A DNA stretch of 64,000 nt from Odobenus rosmarus divergens (Eukaryota > Chordata > Mammalia > Carnivora > Odobenidae): assembly GCF_000321225.1 (NCBI RefSeq), contig NW_004451878.1, positions 198,410 to 262,409 of the forward strand, read 5' to 3'. Shown here piece after piece: positions 1 through 9,661 of the stretch. The notes under the pieces were generated by a model. The model saw only the letters and a program-made list of their open reading frames with translations. It searched no databases and had not been told where the DNA came from. Position 1 is the stretch's first letter, and every line of letters starts with the position of its first letter. The translations under genes were made by a program, and so were the position numbers.

Positions 1-147
1 AGACAGAGCATGAGAGGGAGGAGGGTCAGAGGGAGAGGCAGACTCCCCGCTGAGCAGGGAGCCCGATGCGGGACTCGATCCCGGGACTCCAGGATCGTGA
101 CCTGAGCTGAAGGCAGTTGCTTAACCAACTGAGCCACCCAGGCGCCC
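1..147 (-). mobile_element. CAN SINE (tRNA-Lys-derived carnivore SINE), truncated by window edge
   Basis: The reverse complement reads the SINE head, with GAGCCACCCAGGCGCCC on the + strand ending near 147. The tRNA-like body (gatcccgggactccaggatc; cctgagctgaaggcag) precedes it. The A-rich tail is cut off by the window start. The body type fits non-canid caniform carnivores. Confidence 0.93.
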
Positions 148-153
148 ATGCAC

Positions 154-351
154 ATTTTTTTTTAAAGATTTTATTTATTTATTTGTTAGAGAGAGAGCAC
201 AAGCAGGGGGAGTGGCAGGCAGAGCCAGCAGAGGGAGAAGCAGGCTCTCCGCGGAGCAAGGAGCCCGATGCGGGACTCGATTCCAGGACCCTGGGATCAT
301 GACCTGAAGCCGAAGGCAGATGCTTAACTGACAGCCACCCAGGCGTCCCCG
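154..351 (-). mobile_element. CAN SINE, full length
   Basis: On the + strand it opens with oligo-T then aaagattttatttattt, which is the antisense A-rich tail. It runs through a GA-rich linker and the antisense tRNA-like body and ends at gccacccaggcgtcccc. It lies 6-8 bp from the preceding SINE. The word 'catgcacattttt' occurs on both sides (about 148 and 354), consistent with a target-site duplication. Confidence 0.93.
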
Positions 352-627
352 TCCATGCACATTTTTGTGAACGGAGTCCACGGGCTTCTGTGGGGGCTGT
401 TTCTTCTTCCTCTTTTGTTATCCTGAAAGTGGTGTGCACTTTGGCTGTTGTATATATGGGTCCCTTCCTTCCTGGTGTGCCCCTGAATTGCCAGTCCTGT
501 AAGGAGGTGGGAGGGGTCCCCTCGGGAGGGGCAGCCCCACCTCACACGGCAGCGGCCCCGGGAGCCGTCCGGTGGGCTCTGGCTCGGCTGCAGGGGTGGT
601 CACCTGCGGGACGGTCTCCCCCTGCAG

Positions 628-899
628 GCCTGAGGCACCTGTCTGGGTCGGAGCTGAGCGAGCTGCTGGACCAGGTGGAGGGCGCCATCCGGGACTTCTC
701 GGAGGAGCTGGTGCAACAGCTGGCCCGCCGGGACGAGCTGGAGTTCGAGAAGGAAGTGAAGAACTCCTTCATCACGGTGCTTATCGAGGTTCAGAACAAG
801 CAGAAGGAGCAGCGGGAACTGATGAAGAAGAGGCGGAAAGAGAAAGGTCTGAGCCTGCAGAGCAGCCGGATAGAGAAGGGAAACCAGATGCCGCTCAAG
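628..899 (+). CDS. FEZ1: FEZ1 coding exon: coiled-coil / FEZ domain segment
   Basis: This exon of fasciculation and elongation protein zeta-1 adds two bases to a split Gly codon and then 90 codons, from LRHLSGSELSELLDQ to KGNQMPLK. It ends in phase 0 at AAG followed by gtgggt. FEZ1 is a cytoplasmic adaptor that links cargo to kinesin-1 and acts in axon outgrowth and vesicle transport (family knowledge). The segment is strongly charged and heptad-like (QLARRDELEFEKEV, NKQKEQRELMKKRRKEK), as expected of the C-terminal coiled-coil region that binds many partners. The acceptor AG is at 626-627. I recognise the sequence directly. The paralogue FEZ2 is less likely, because the downstream exons also match FEZ1 through the terminal LCPT. 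Confidence 0.97.
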
Positions 900-1271
900 G
901 TGGGTGAACCGCCCCGCGGGCAGACGAGGTGCATCCAGCCTCGAAGCCTCGCCGTGTGGGGCCCCGGTACCACGCCTGCACAGGCCCACGAGCAGACCGG
1001 GGTTGAGCAGTGACTGTGAGCAGGACCCTTGGCAGACAGTAGGGCTGTAAAGAGAGAGAAGGCACCCCTTTCTCCTTTCCTCCCCTTGAGGACCTCGGTC
1101 TAGCTGGGGGACACCAGACGTGAACATGGGAAAATACTTGCGTGTGGTCTGTGTTCCCTGAGGCAAGACCTTAGAAAGAGGGGTGAAGGTGGCTAAGATT
1201 GAGGGGCGCTGTGCCCTGGGACTCAGGGTCGGCATCCCTGCTACTCATCCCGACTGCTCTCTTTAGGATGG

Positions 1272-1304
1272 CGGGGGCGGGGGGGGGGGGGGGGGGGGGG
1301 CGCG
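1272..1304. repeat. Poly-G tract (22 consecutive G)
   Basis: The G run spans 1279-1300 and is preceded by GGGGG at 1273-1277. It can form a G-quadruplex on the + strand and the FEZ1 pre-mRNA. Its length in the assembly is unreliable because homopolymers are error-prone. Confidence 0.95.
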
Positions 1305-1360
1305 GTTGTTTCGGGATTGAAAATTCTGACGCCTTGTTGTAGACTGACAGGATTCTTCAA

Positions 1361-1495
1361 ACCAGTGGTTCTTGATCGGGGAAGCTCAGGAGAATCCTCC
1401 AAGGAGATTGTTCAAAATACCTTGGCCGAGGCTCTGTCCCAGACCTCCTGAATTGGGCCTCGGCTTGTGCATTTTGGAAAAGGCTTCCCAGATGA
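1361..1495 (+). mobile_element. MER5-type hAT fragment (ancient DNA transposon)
   Basis: It opens with 'accagtggttctt' and contains 'ctgtcccagacctcctgaat' followed by 'tgtgcatttt'. These words occur in that order in MER5A-like non-autonomous hAT-Charlie elements. It is diverged and assigned from memory of the family consensus. Confidence 0.6.
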
Positions 1496-1885
1496 GGACA
1501 GCAGCTTTACATCTGCTCTCCCCAGTGGCCGGACATTTTGTTTTCCTCTGTGAGATGCTTGCATCATCACCTGCCTCAGGTGTACGGTCCTGCTTTATTC
1601 TTTCTGTCCACACGGAGGCTGAAATGAGGAAACCGGGGGTGTGCAGGGGGACCCATTGCCCCGAGGGACCACTAAGATAAGAGTCTTTGAGACCCTACTC
1701 TTGGTTCTTGCAAAACTCAGCCTTAAATTTTGGCCTATTTTTTAGCTCAGGTGTTATCTGGGGCAGGGTGGTGGCCGGTGGGTCTGGGTCTGGGTGGCTT
1801 AGGGAGGACACCCAAGTCCCCAGGGAGTGATGACTAGGAAGCAGGAAGCATGGAAGGCATCTATCTCCTCCCCCTCTCTCCCCAG

Positions 1886-1966
1886 CGCTTCAGCATGGAA
1901 GGCATCTCCAACATTCTGCAGAGCGGCATCCGCCAGACCTTTGGCTCCTCAGGAACGGACAAACAG
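1886..1966 (+). CDS. FEZ1: FEZ1 coding exon (27 codons)
   Basis: The exon is exactly 81 bp, phase 0 to phase 0, and encodes RFSMEGISNILQSGIRQTF through GSSGTDKQ. It continues directly from MPLK of the previous exon. The acceptor is ccccag (AG 1884-1885) and the donor is gtacaa at 1967. The sequence belongs to the conserved FEZ domain near the C-terminus. Being symmetric, the exon could be skipped without a frameshift, but I see no evidence that it is. Confidence 0.97.
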
Positions 1967-3070
1967 GTACAAGCAGTTCCCCAGCTCCCAGCTTTCCTCC
2001 TGGACTCTTGCAGCCCAGCCTCCCCTGCGGACCGGGGCGTGGTGACTCACTAGGGTTCTCCCAGCCCTCGGGCAGAGGGAGGTCTTAACGTCTTCTTCCA
2101 CTCTTAAGAAGGGACAGGCGGGTCTTTTACAAGGTGAACTGGTTTTTGTCTTGTTTTGTTTTGTTTTGTTTGAGCTGTTGCTGGGCCCTCAGGTGCAAAG
2201 ATGAGTCAGTCCTGGTCCCTGCTCTCACGAAGTGCATAATCTGATAGAAAGGGCATGTGCATAAATGGACAAGTTTGGAGTAAGCGCACGTAATTGTGTA
2301 CGTGCATCAAACATCTTTGTAGCTGAATCCTAAGGGTGAGAATTGTAGCACTGCAGCATGCGAAGAGATTTGGGGAACATCTAACCCAGTCCCCTCATTT
2401 TGCAGCGGTGAGAACTAAGATCTGGAGAGATTAGGTCTTCTCTCAAGACCACACTGCTAGGGGCAGAACCAAGACCAAAATATAAGTCTTTTGGCATTTG
2501 GGCTGGAGCTCTTCTCACTGGGGGACCGAGAGAACCTCCCCCCCAACCTTCAGGATCTCTCTGGCACCCTGTTCTCAGGCCCCACCAGGCCAAGATGATC
2601 TTGTTGTAGAAGCACCTCATATCCAGCAGAGGGAGCAAACCCAACGTCGAGGTTCTCTCCCCTGTCATTTTTTGACAAAAGAGAGACCGTTTGATTTCAT
2701 ATTTCACAGCAAAGGATACAAAAGTATAATCTCCCTTTAAAATGTTCTCTGCGCTAACCCTGAAGGAGAAAAAGCTCACCAGGACTCCCAAATATCCAAA
2801 AGCTTGTATTGTCAGAAGAATGTATTTGATGGCATGGAGGGCTAGTATGGGAAAGACTTATTTTAGAGACTTTTGCCAGAGATGGGGAAAGGGTCCCGAG
2901 GCAGTGGTGGGCAGAGTATCATGGGGGTTGCTGAGAGTGTCAGCTTCGATGGAGCATGTTGGGGAGAGACGATCACAGTCCCCATGCGAATTGTCAACGG
3001 GTCTCCCCTGTGGAGGGACCACACTTGTGTCTCCAGCCCTGCCTGGCATGTCTGTATGTTTATCTCATAG
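1967..3070 (+). other. FEZ1: FEZ1 intron
   Basis: This 1.1-kb intron has a gtacaa donor and a tctcatag acceptor. It contains a short (TTTTG)n stretch near 2143-2172 and a MIR-like fragment around 2375-2500 (aggtctt..caagaccacactgctaggggcagaacc). The remainder shows nothing recognisable. Confidence 0.88.
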
Positions 3071-3146
3071 TATCTGAACACGGTCATCCCTTATGAGAAG
3101 AAAGCCTTGCCCCCGTCAGTGGAAGATCTCCAGATGCTGACAAACA
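3071..3146 (+). CDS. FEZ1: FEZ1 coding exon (25 codons plus one base)
   Basis: The 76-bp exon encodes YLNTVIPYEKKALPPSVED and LQMLTN, plus the first base of an Ile codon completed by the next exon. The donor is gtgagt at 3147. An open frame runs past the donor into TNSEF, but protein continuity (TN-ILFAMKEDNEK) requires the splice. The Leu after KKA sits where I recall Ser in human FEZ1. That is a plausible lineage difference, and I could not check it. Confidence 0.97.
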
Positions 3147-4439
3147 GTGAGTTCCTCTCATCCCCAGAGAGATGGGCTCCGTCCCTCCCTCCCCGTGAGG
3201 GGCAGCGGTTAGATGGGTCAGGATGTGCTCCGTATCCCTGCGTCAATTTCCTCCCATGCAGGGGCAAAACTAAAGTACTCTGCAGTGTTACCCAGAGCTG
3301 TCTTGTTTTCTCCCTGGTTCCTTTTAAAGGGCAGAGTCTTGCCAGGAAGGAATGAGCTGGTGAAAGAGGTTGGGGGCGGGGGGGGGTGCCCTTTCTGTGG
3401 CTCACCCAGCAGTGCTCAAAGCCTTGCCTTCCCTGCCTTGTCTGGGCAGCGACTTGCGGTTGCTTTGTCCCACCTATGGCCCCGCAGCAGGGGGCTTGGT
3501 CCACGGGGCTGGCTGCATTTTTAAGGAGAAGCAAGGCTTCTTGGGTGGCAGGGGTGGGTGACCAGAAAGAATAGTTTTCTTTCCAGGAAATGACTGCCCC
3601 CTCTCCTCTGCTTTGGCTCTATTGTCAAATATTAATAAACATCCTGAGCGATGGGAGAAACCAGTGTGTGATAAAGAGCCCTTTGTAGGCAAAATCTCTT
3701 TACGTACATCAAGCACAACAACCCCCAAAGGGCTGGGGGTGCACAGTATTAGCCATCAGTGTCAGCCTGATTCTTTTAGGAAGAGAAAAATCCGAGGCCG
3801 AGATGGGGTGGCAGGCTCAGTGAATCACAAGAATGTCCATCTCCCTGGCAACCGTGCACTGCGCCCAGTGACATAGTCACCGGGTCTGTCCAGCCCATCG
3901 GCGCCCTGCCTCCGCCTCCGAGGGAATGGCTTGAGCAGCGGGCTAGGGCTAGCGCAGGGCCATTTGCTACCCCAGGGGAGGGCACGAGGAGTTTCTTCTG
4001 TTCAGCTGAGGAAGACAGACACCTGCTGCCCCCCTCCCCCCGACCCCGGTGCTATAAAAGTGACCAGACATTTTCATTGTTATCAATCTGGGGAACCAAA
4101 GCAGAAGGTTCTGGTAAACAGAAACCCTGCCTACATCCATGGATACCGCGTCCTTGAGAATCTCTCCTCTTCACTCCTTTTAAACTCCTTTATTTGCATA
4201 CATAGGCACTAAGATTTTTTTTCAAGGGAGCAGACAGCAACGAACTGACATTTATAGGTGTTTGTGTTTTCACAAGTAGTTAAAGCATTTGGAAAATAAT
4301 TTGGACAGATTACGAAGGTTGTTATATGTAAAGTACTCGATCATTCTTTTTTTAAAGGAAGAGCTATAAATTTATTACAGATACCCATTCAGGAATTCAG
4401 TGCGAAATCCTTTCATTTTAATTAAGAAACAGTGAGTTT

Positions 4440-4860
4440 ATTTACATGTTTCAAGTTCATTTAAAAATTTTTAATTGGAGTGTATCCATCATTTAGAATA
4501 GTTTGGAAATACAGAACAGTGAACAAAAGAAAATAAATAATTCATTGTCCCCTCCACTGTGGTTACTATTTTGGTGTTTTCAGCCATAATGTTTTATGTC
4601 TTCTGCGCATACTTGGGATTATACTGGCTATAAAATTTTGTATCATGATTTTAGTCATATCAGTTAACATTTGGTTAACATTCTTTTTATGGCTCTCTCT
4701 TCTATCATGTGGTACACCACATTCCAATATTTTATTCTTTTTAAGAGAAAAAACCGCCATCTTCCCTGAATGTGAATCCTGCTGCAGGTTATAAAAGCTT
4801 TCTTTTTTTTTTTTGACCAATCCTCATATGGATCTGTGAATGTTTCCTTTTCACTCCTGA
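4440..4860. mobile_element. Old L1-like AT-rich fragment
   Basis: Words such as 'gaacagtgaacaaaagaaaataaat', 'cataatgttttatg' and 'ggctctctcttc' resemble antisense sequence near the 3' end of ancient mammalian L1. There is no readable ORF. The family assignment is tentative. Confidence 0.35.
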
Positions 4861-4981
4861 ACCAAGGATGTCCTGGACTAGCTCTTGGGACCAGACAACT
4901 CCTCTACATTTTGGATTTTGGCAATGAACTTAGACACATATTGGCTGAATGCAAGGATTACATTTTTACAGCTGTCTTCTT

Positions 4982-5161
4982 CTTTTTTTTTTTTTAGATT
5001 TTATTTATTTGAGAGAGAGAGAGAGAGCACAAGCAGGGGGAGGGGCAGAAACAGATTCCCCACTGAGCGAGGAGCCGGAGGTGAGGCTCGATCCCAGGGA
5101 CGCTGGGGTCAAGACCTGAGCCGAAGGCAGACGCTGAACCCACTGAGCCACCCAGGCACTG
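4982..5161 (-). mobile_element. CAN SINE with 14-bp target-site duplication
   Basis: The antisense element runs from oligo-T/agattttatttattt to gccacccaggcactg. The target duplication acagctgtcttctt is present at 4968-4981 and again at 5165-5178, so the insertion is fairly recent. Any ORF across it is repeat-derived. Confidence 0.95.
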
Positions 5162-5571
5162 CCCACAGCTGTCTTCTTGGTGCAGCATTTTGTGTGCCCA
5201 TATTCAGTTGTAAAGTACTTCCAGCCTGTTAGGTTGACAGGAATACACATCCAAAACTACAGAAGAAATAAAAGAAACCAACACCTGGAGGGCCCCAGTT
5301 TCAGGCTCTTTCTTTCCTCTGGACCTGGCCACTGACTCATGCCACCACCAGGTTCCGTCCATCACCCACTCCCAATTTTTGGAGTCAAGTTTCGTGACCC
5401 TGACCTGAAGCAAGGCAGGGTCAACAACGGAGAGCAAGGCCATGGAAACGGATGGAGATCCATCCCCATATTGTCGAGGCTGTCTCCTCCTGGTGACCGG
5501 TGTCGGCTGACCTTTACTGCTTTCCCTGCTCGCATTAAAGCAAAACGTACTCATTGAAGAAGGCCAGACCC

Positions 5572-5820
5572 CGGGCGCCTGGGTGGCTCAGTTGTTAAGC
5601 CGTTGCCTTCGGCTCAGGTCATGATCCCGGGATTCTGGGATGAGCCCAGCATCAGGCTCCCTGCTCCGCGGAAAGCCTGCTTCTCCCTCTCCCACTCCCC
5701 CTGCTTGTGTTCCCTCTCTCGCTGTTTACAATACCTTAAATATCTCTCTGTCAATACAATATCACATATCTCTCTGTCAAATAAATAAATAAATAAATAA
5801 AATCTTTAAAAAAAAAAAAA
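5572..5820 (+). mobile_element. CAN SINE with 15-bp target-site duplication
   Basis: This sense-oriented copy has head cgggcgcctgggtggctcag, a tRNA-like body, a CT-rich linker and an (AAAT)n tail, and ends in poly-A. The duplication aagaaggccagaccc occurs at 5557-5571 and 5821-5835. The exact duplication marks a recent, lineage-specific insertion. Confidence 0.96.
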
Positions 5821-5839
5821 AAGAAGGCCAGACCCTGCA

Positions 5840-6115
5840 GAAATAGGTTGTAGAAAGGAACATCCCCTGTGGTTTTGCATCCAGAGATAACCAGTCTTAA
5901 CACTTTCATGCACATTCTTCCAGATTTTTTTCTATGAATATTAGCATTTATTTATTAATTTAGAAGTTAATCCATAATGTTCTGCAGCCTTCTTGCTTCA
6001 CCGGTAAATATGTCTTGTACCCATGGATCTTTTTCTCGTTTTTCATAGAGCTCTGTAAGACTACATGGGATAGATACACCATGGTTTATTTAAGGGATCT
6101 GTGATGAAGAATATT
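5840..6115. mobile_element. Old L1-like fragment
   Basis: The AT-rich segment contains 'cacattcttccagatttttttctatg' and 'gttctgcagccttcttgcttc'-type words that recur in antisense ancient L1. A related-looking piece lies at about 6660-6800 ('aaaataaagtcaccaacaggccactctg'). No open frame is present. The class call is tentative. Confidence 0.35.
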
Positions 6116-6953
6116 ATCGGTGCACTCTCTCCTCCCCTCATTTTATGATATTGTAAACAAAGTCCAACAACATTCTTAAAAGATTTTCTACAAAGCTGAC
6201 TTCCACAATATGAATTATGAACATGAGAAAGCGCTACCTCGTTTAATAACAGAAAAAACTATTTTCAAAACTTCTATAAAAAAAGCCTTTACACTTTTGT
6301 AACTTCCCTCTTGTTTGCCTTATATGTGTGTAAATCATGAAGTGTCTCAATGAAAAGTCTCTGAGCTCCTTGAGGGTCCATAATTCTTCTGCATTTCCAC
6401 AAATTCTAGCACTGTAGTGGGCATAAAATAGAAAATAAATTATTTGTTAAAATAAGTTCATTTGTTATTGATAAATAGGAATAATAATTTATGATTATAA
6501 TAATTACAGAAATTTTTCCAATATCTGCTTACATGAATAGAATGTCCTTAAAGAGTTTTATTGGTGATTCAATAATGTGGTGACTGTTATTCTTAATTTA
6601 TATTGCATCTGAAAGCTGATTCTTTCTTAAATTGCTTTATTTCTTTTCATGCTTATTAAAGATAGATACTTAGGAAATAATGTGGAGATTATAGATGAAC
6701 AAAAAAAAAAAAGTAAAATATAAAAGAAAATAAAGTCACCAACAGGCCACTCTGACTTTTTGGATGTATTCTACTCCATCAGCATGTGGAATGTTGATGC
6801 TTGACAGAAGCTTCTAGACGTTTGCTCCATACTCAGTGAATGTCTCGTTTCGTTGAATCATTTCTCACTCTTGGGTCGGTGGGTTGTCTGCCTAGAAGTG
6901 AGCTTTATGCCCTGCTGGCATCTCGGCTCATCTCTCTCTCTCTCCTTCCCTAG

Positions 6954-7019
6954 TTCTCTTTGCCATGAAGGAGGATAATGAGAAGGTGCCCACTTTGCTA
7001 ACGGACTACATTTTAAAAG
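6954..7019 (+). CDS. FEZ1: FEZ1 coding exon (penultimate)
   Basis: The 66-bp exon completes the split Ile codon, encodes LFAMKEDNEKVPTLLTDYIL and Lys, and contributes the first base of a Val codon. The acceptor is ttccctag and the donor gtgaga. It belongs to the conserved end of the FEZ domain. A longer ATG-initiated frame starting at 6965 is only this exon reading through into the intron. Confidence 0.97.
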
Positions 7020-7588
7020 GTGAGAGCAGCCCCCGGGGCCCCTGGAGCGGGGCTTCCTGGGGTCCCCTCCCCCGGACCTGCCGCGGGGGGCGCCCGCTCT
7101 GCTCCTCAGCCTTCCCGGAGCGTCCTTCCACCCAGACTGCACAGGGCACACAGGGCCAGGGGCCGCCCGTGGGCAATCGTGAGGCCCTCACAGGAATGGG
7201 GTTTTGTCCTTGCATGTTGCCAGGAGGCGGGGGAAGGAGAGTCCTTCACCACAGAGTCCCCAGAGCGCCACCACATTAGAGCAGCAGAACCAGACTGTGA
7301 AAGTTCTGGAGAGTTCAGGCTATTTCGTGGGGAAAAACTAGAGCCCCGGGCTACGTGTACTAGTCTCAGCTGCTTGCAGTCTTGCCTAGCTACCTCCTTT
7401 CCTGACTTGTTTTATCTTTTATTAAGGAAACTGTTAACATATATGGGTCGAGTGACCTCAGTGACCACTGATTCATGGCTGATCACCGTTCACTTCCACC
7501 CCTACCCAGCTTCTCCCCTCCATATTATTTTGAAGCAAATCCCAACCATCAGTTTTCTTAATCTATAAGTATTTCAGTGTACATTTCT

Positions 7589-7797
7589 TTTCTTTCCTTT
7601 TTTTTTTTTTAAATATTTTATTTATTTATTTGACAGAGAGACACAGTGAGAGCAGGAACACAAGCAGGGGGAGTGGCAGAGGGAGAAGCAGGCTTCCCGC
7701 AGAGCAGGGAGCCCGACGCGGGGCTCGATCCTAGGACCCTGGGACCATGACCTGAGCCGAAGGCAGACACCCAACAGCTGAGCCACCCAGGCGCCCC
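7589..7797 (-). mobile_element. CAN SINE with 15-bp target-site duplication
   Basis: The antisense copy runs from oligo-T/aaatattttatttattt to gccacccaggcgcccc. The duplication tcagtgtacatttct is present at 7574-7588 and 7798-7812. Confidence 0.96.
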
Positions 7798-7828
7798 TCA
7801 GTGTACATTTCTAAAACATAAGGACTCT

Positions 7829-8053
7829 TTTTTTTTTTTTTAAAGATTTTATTTATTTATTTGAGAGAGCGAGAATGAGAGAGAGAGAGCGAGAATGAGA
7901 GAGAGAGAGAGCACATGAGAGGGGGGAGGGTCAGAGGGAGAAGCAGACTCCCTGCTGAGCAGGGAACCCGATGTGGGACTCGATCCCGGGACTCCAGGAT
8001 CATGACCTGAGCCGAAGGCAGTCGCTTAACCAACTGAGCCACCCAGGAGCCCA
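7829..8053 (-). mobile_element. CAN SINE with near-perfect target-site duplication
   Basis: The antisense copy has an expanded GAGAGA/gagaatgagag linker and ends at gccacccaggagccc. The flanks aaacataaggactcttt (about 7814) and aaacataggactcttt (8054) differ by one base, consistent with an aged duplication. Confidence 0.95.
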
Positions 8054-8218
8054 AACATAGGACTCTTTACAAAAAAACCTAACGGCAATATAAATGTCTC
8101 AATATCTTTGACTATCCAATCAGTGTTCACATTTCCCTGTTACATTTTCTCAGTCTGTTTGAATCAAGATCCAGTGAAAGCCCGTACATTGCAATTGGAT
8201 AATATGTCTCCTAAATCT

Positions 8219-8219
<1 letters not shown>

Positions 8220-8255
<36 letters not shown>
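8220..8255. repeat. (TA)n microsatellite
   Basis: About 17 uninterrupted TA units lie inside the old LINE-like element of the last FEZ1 intron. The tract is likely polymorphic. Confidence 0.97.
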
Positions 8256-8256
<1 letters not shown>

Positions 8257-8537
8257 TCTTTCCTTTCCTCTCATTCCTTGAAATTTATTTCTTGGAGAAA
8301 CCAGGTTGTTTGCCCCATAGAATTTCTTTGTTTTGGCTTCTGCCAGTTGGTTGTGTCCCCATGGTTTAATTTAATATGTTCTTCCATTTTTTTGTATTTC
8401 CTGTTAGCTGGCAGAGCTAGAGGCTGGATCAGACTCATTCTCAAATCTTTTGATAAGCATTACACGATCAGTGGTGCTAAACTTCCATTAAGAGACACAC
8501 ATTCTCTGGTTGTCTTTCTTTTTGTGATGTTAATATC

Positions 8538-8926
8538 TGTATTAGTCTGCTCAGGCTGCTACAACAAAATACGGGGGTGGGGGGCGGGGAGGGGCTTCAA
8601 CAACAGAAAGGTGTTTTCTCACAGTTTCAGAGGCTAGAAGTCCATGATCAAGATGCCAGCAAATCCAGTTCCTAGCAAGGGCTCTCTTCTTGGCTTGTAG
8701 ACAGCCACCCTCTTGCTGTGTCCTCACGTGGCCTCCCTCTCCTGTGTGCACGTGAAGGGAGAGAATGCTAGGGCTCTTTGGTGTCTCCTCTTATAAGGAC
8801 ACTAATCCTATCAGAGCAGAGCCCCGTCCTATGACTCATTTAACCTCACCTCCTTAGAGGATCCATCTCCAAATACAGCTGCACATGGGAATTTGGTGGG
8901 GTGCCCCGGACATTCAGGCTGTAACA
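8538..8926 (-). mobile_element. MaLR (MLT1/MST-like) solitary LTR, antisense
   Basis: The + strand opens tgtattagtctgctcaggct and contains caacagaaaggtgttttctc and ttcagaggctagaagtccatg. It continues through cttgctgtgtcctcacgtgg and cttataaggacac and ends ggctgtaaca. This order matches the reverse complement of MLT1/MST-type ERVL-MaLR LTRs. It is non-coding and shows no internal retroviral genes. Confidence 0.85.
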
Positions 8927-9257
8927 GTATTCACTGATGGTCATCCGTTGTCTGGATTCTTGATTTCATTCAGCTTTGCCCCACATGCACACACGACGTT
9001 GGGTACGGTTCCAGTAGGCTTGTGGATCTCGGTTAAGAACCTCTGGGTGGTATTGTTTCCATAAGGATCAGAAAGATTAGTCTTAAATTTCTGCAGGAGG
9101 ACTTCAGGCTGAACATAGGGAAGAACTTCTGCCTCTTAAAGGCTTTCAAAGCCAATTTCTCAAAGGAGGTCTGTGGAAATGGGATCGGTAAGTCTGGGAG
9201 CCCGAGGGCTGGACCCCTTTCCCCACCGTGATCCACGGAAATGTCAGTGAATTCATA

Positions 9258-9450
9258 AAACTAGTTAACATTTACTGAGCACTTTCTATTTGCTTCTGAA
9301 CAACCCTGTGGGGTAGGCAGAGGCACCGTCTATTGCACACACGGAGGAGCGAGCGCAGAGAGGTGGAGCGATTTCCCCAAGGTCGTAGAATTAGCACAGG
9401 CCGGATCTAGGGTTTGAACCCAGGCAGACAGGCATCCGAGACCTAATCAG
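9258..9450 (-). mobile_element. MIR element
   Basis: The + strand reads 'catttactgagcacttt..', 'accctgtggggtaggca', 'ttccccaaggtcgtagaatt' and 'gggtttgaacccaggca'. This is the reverse complement of the MIR consensus. The element ends about 200 bp before the final FEZ1 acceptor. Confidence 0.85.
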
Positions 9451-9644
9451 TGCTCCAGACGGGCTACCTCCCATCGTCTCTTCCTTCTTCCGGAAGGAAG
9501 ACATGTGACCGCAGTTATTCCCTGGGTCCTGGAGGGCGGCTCTCTGCTCGGGACAGGACCGCCTCTCGGCCGGGGCCCCCCTGGGCTGGCAGGTCCTGAC
9601 CCACGCGGTGCTTTGACCTCTCTCCTCTCGCCTTCTCTTTGCAG

Positions 9645-9661
9645 TGCTCTGCCCCACCTAA
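9645..9661 (+). CDS. FEZ1: FEZ1 terminal coding exon (V-L-C-P-T-stop)
   Basis: Two bases complete the Val codon started at 7019, followed by CTC TGC CCC ACC TAA. The protein therefore ends ...DYILKVLCPT, the C-terminus I recognise for FEZ1. The acceptor is ctctttgcag (AG 9643-9644). The coding part of the last exon is only 17 bp, too short to be found by ORF length. Confidence 0.97.

Larger units (their letters stand above)
1..627 (+). other. FEZ1: FEZ1 intron, 3' part
   Basis: This is intron upstream of the first FEZ1 exon in the window. It is mostly two CAN SINEs, back to back in the same orientation, followed by about 275 bases of unique sequence. The acceptor is a pyrimidine-rich stretch (tctccccctgcag) ending at 627. 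The upstream FEZ1 exons, roughly the first 220 residues, lie left of the window. Confidence 0.85.
900..1885 (+). other. FEZ1: FEZ1 intron
   Basis: This 986-bp intron has a gtgggt donor and a ctctctccccag acceptor. It contains a 22-G homopolymer at 1279-1300, a MER5-like DNA-transposon fragment at about 1361-1495, and a 16-bp copy of the start of the next exon at 1847-1862. No coding signal is visible. Confidence 0.9.
3147..6953 (+). other. FEZ1: FEZ1 intron
   Basis: This 3.8-kb intron has a gtgagt donor and a ctccttccctag acceptor. It carries two young CAN SINEs with clear target-site duplications (4982-5161 and 5572-5820). AT-rich old L1-like stretches lie at about 4440-4860, 5840-6115 and 6660-6800. 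The 3150-4400 part looks unique, and no exon is detectable in it. Confidence 0.85.
7430..8340. mobile_element. Old LINE-like element carrying two SINE insertions
   Basis: The pieces 7430-7588, 7813-7828 and 8054-8340 read as one continuous old element once the SINEs are removed. Diagnostic-looking words are 'ttttgaagcaaatcccaaccatc', 'aacataaggactcttt', 'atccaatcagtgttcacatttcc' and 'ggataatatgtctcctaaatctcttt'. I recognise the pattern as a common ancient mammalian repeat, probably L1-related, but cannot name the subfamily. Confidence 0.5.
7020..9644 (+). other. FEZ1: FEZ1 last intron
   Basis: This 2.6-kb intron is almost filled with repeats. An old L1-like segment (7430-8340) is interrupted by two CAN SINEs and a (TA)n tract. 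An antisense MaLR LTR (8538-8926) and a MIR (9258-9450) follow. The acceptor is cttctctttgcag. The first ~280 bp after the donor are GC-rich and unique. Confidence 0.88.

Noticed and set aside
600..1235. 211-codon frame antisense to FEZ1
   Set aside because: It is the reverse strand of a GC-rich, strongly codon-biased FEZ1 exon, and its amino-acid sequence (Leu/Gln/His-rich) is a mirror artefact.
5603..5788. tRNA gene inside SINE heads
   Set aside because: The tRNA-like sequence is the tRNA-Lys-derived promoter part of CAN SINEs. Its acceptor stem and anticodon arm are not those of a functional tRNA.
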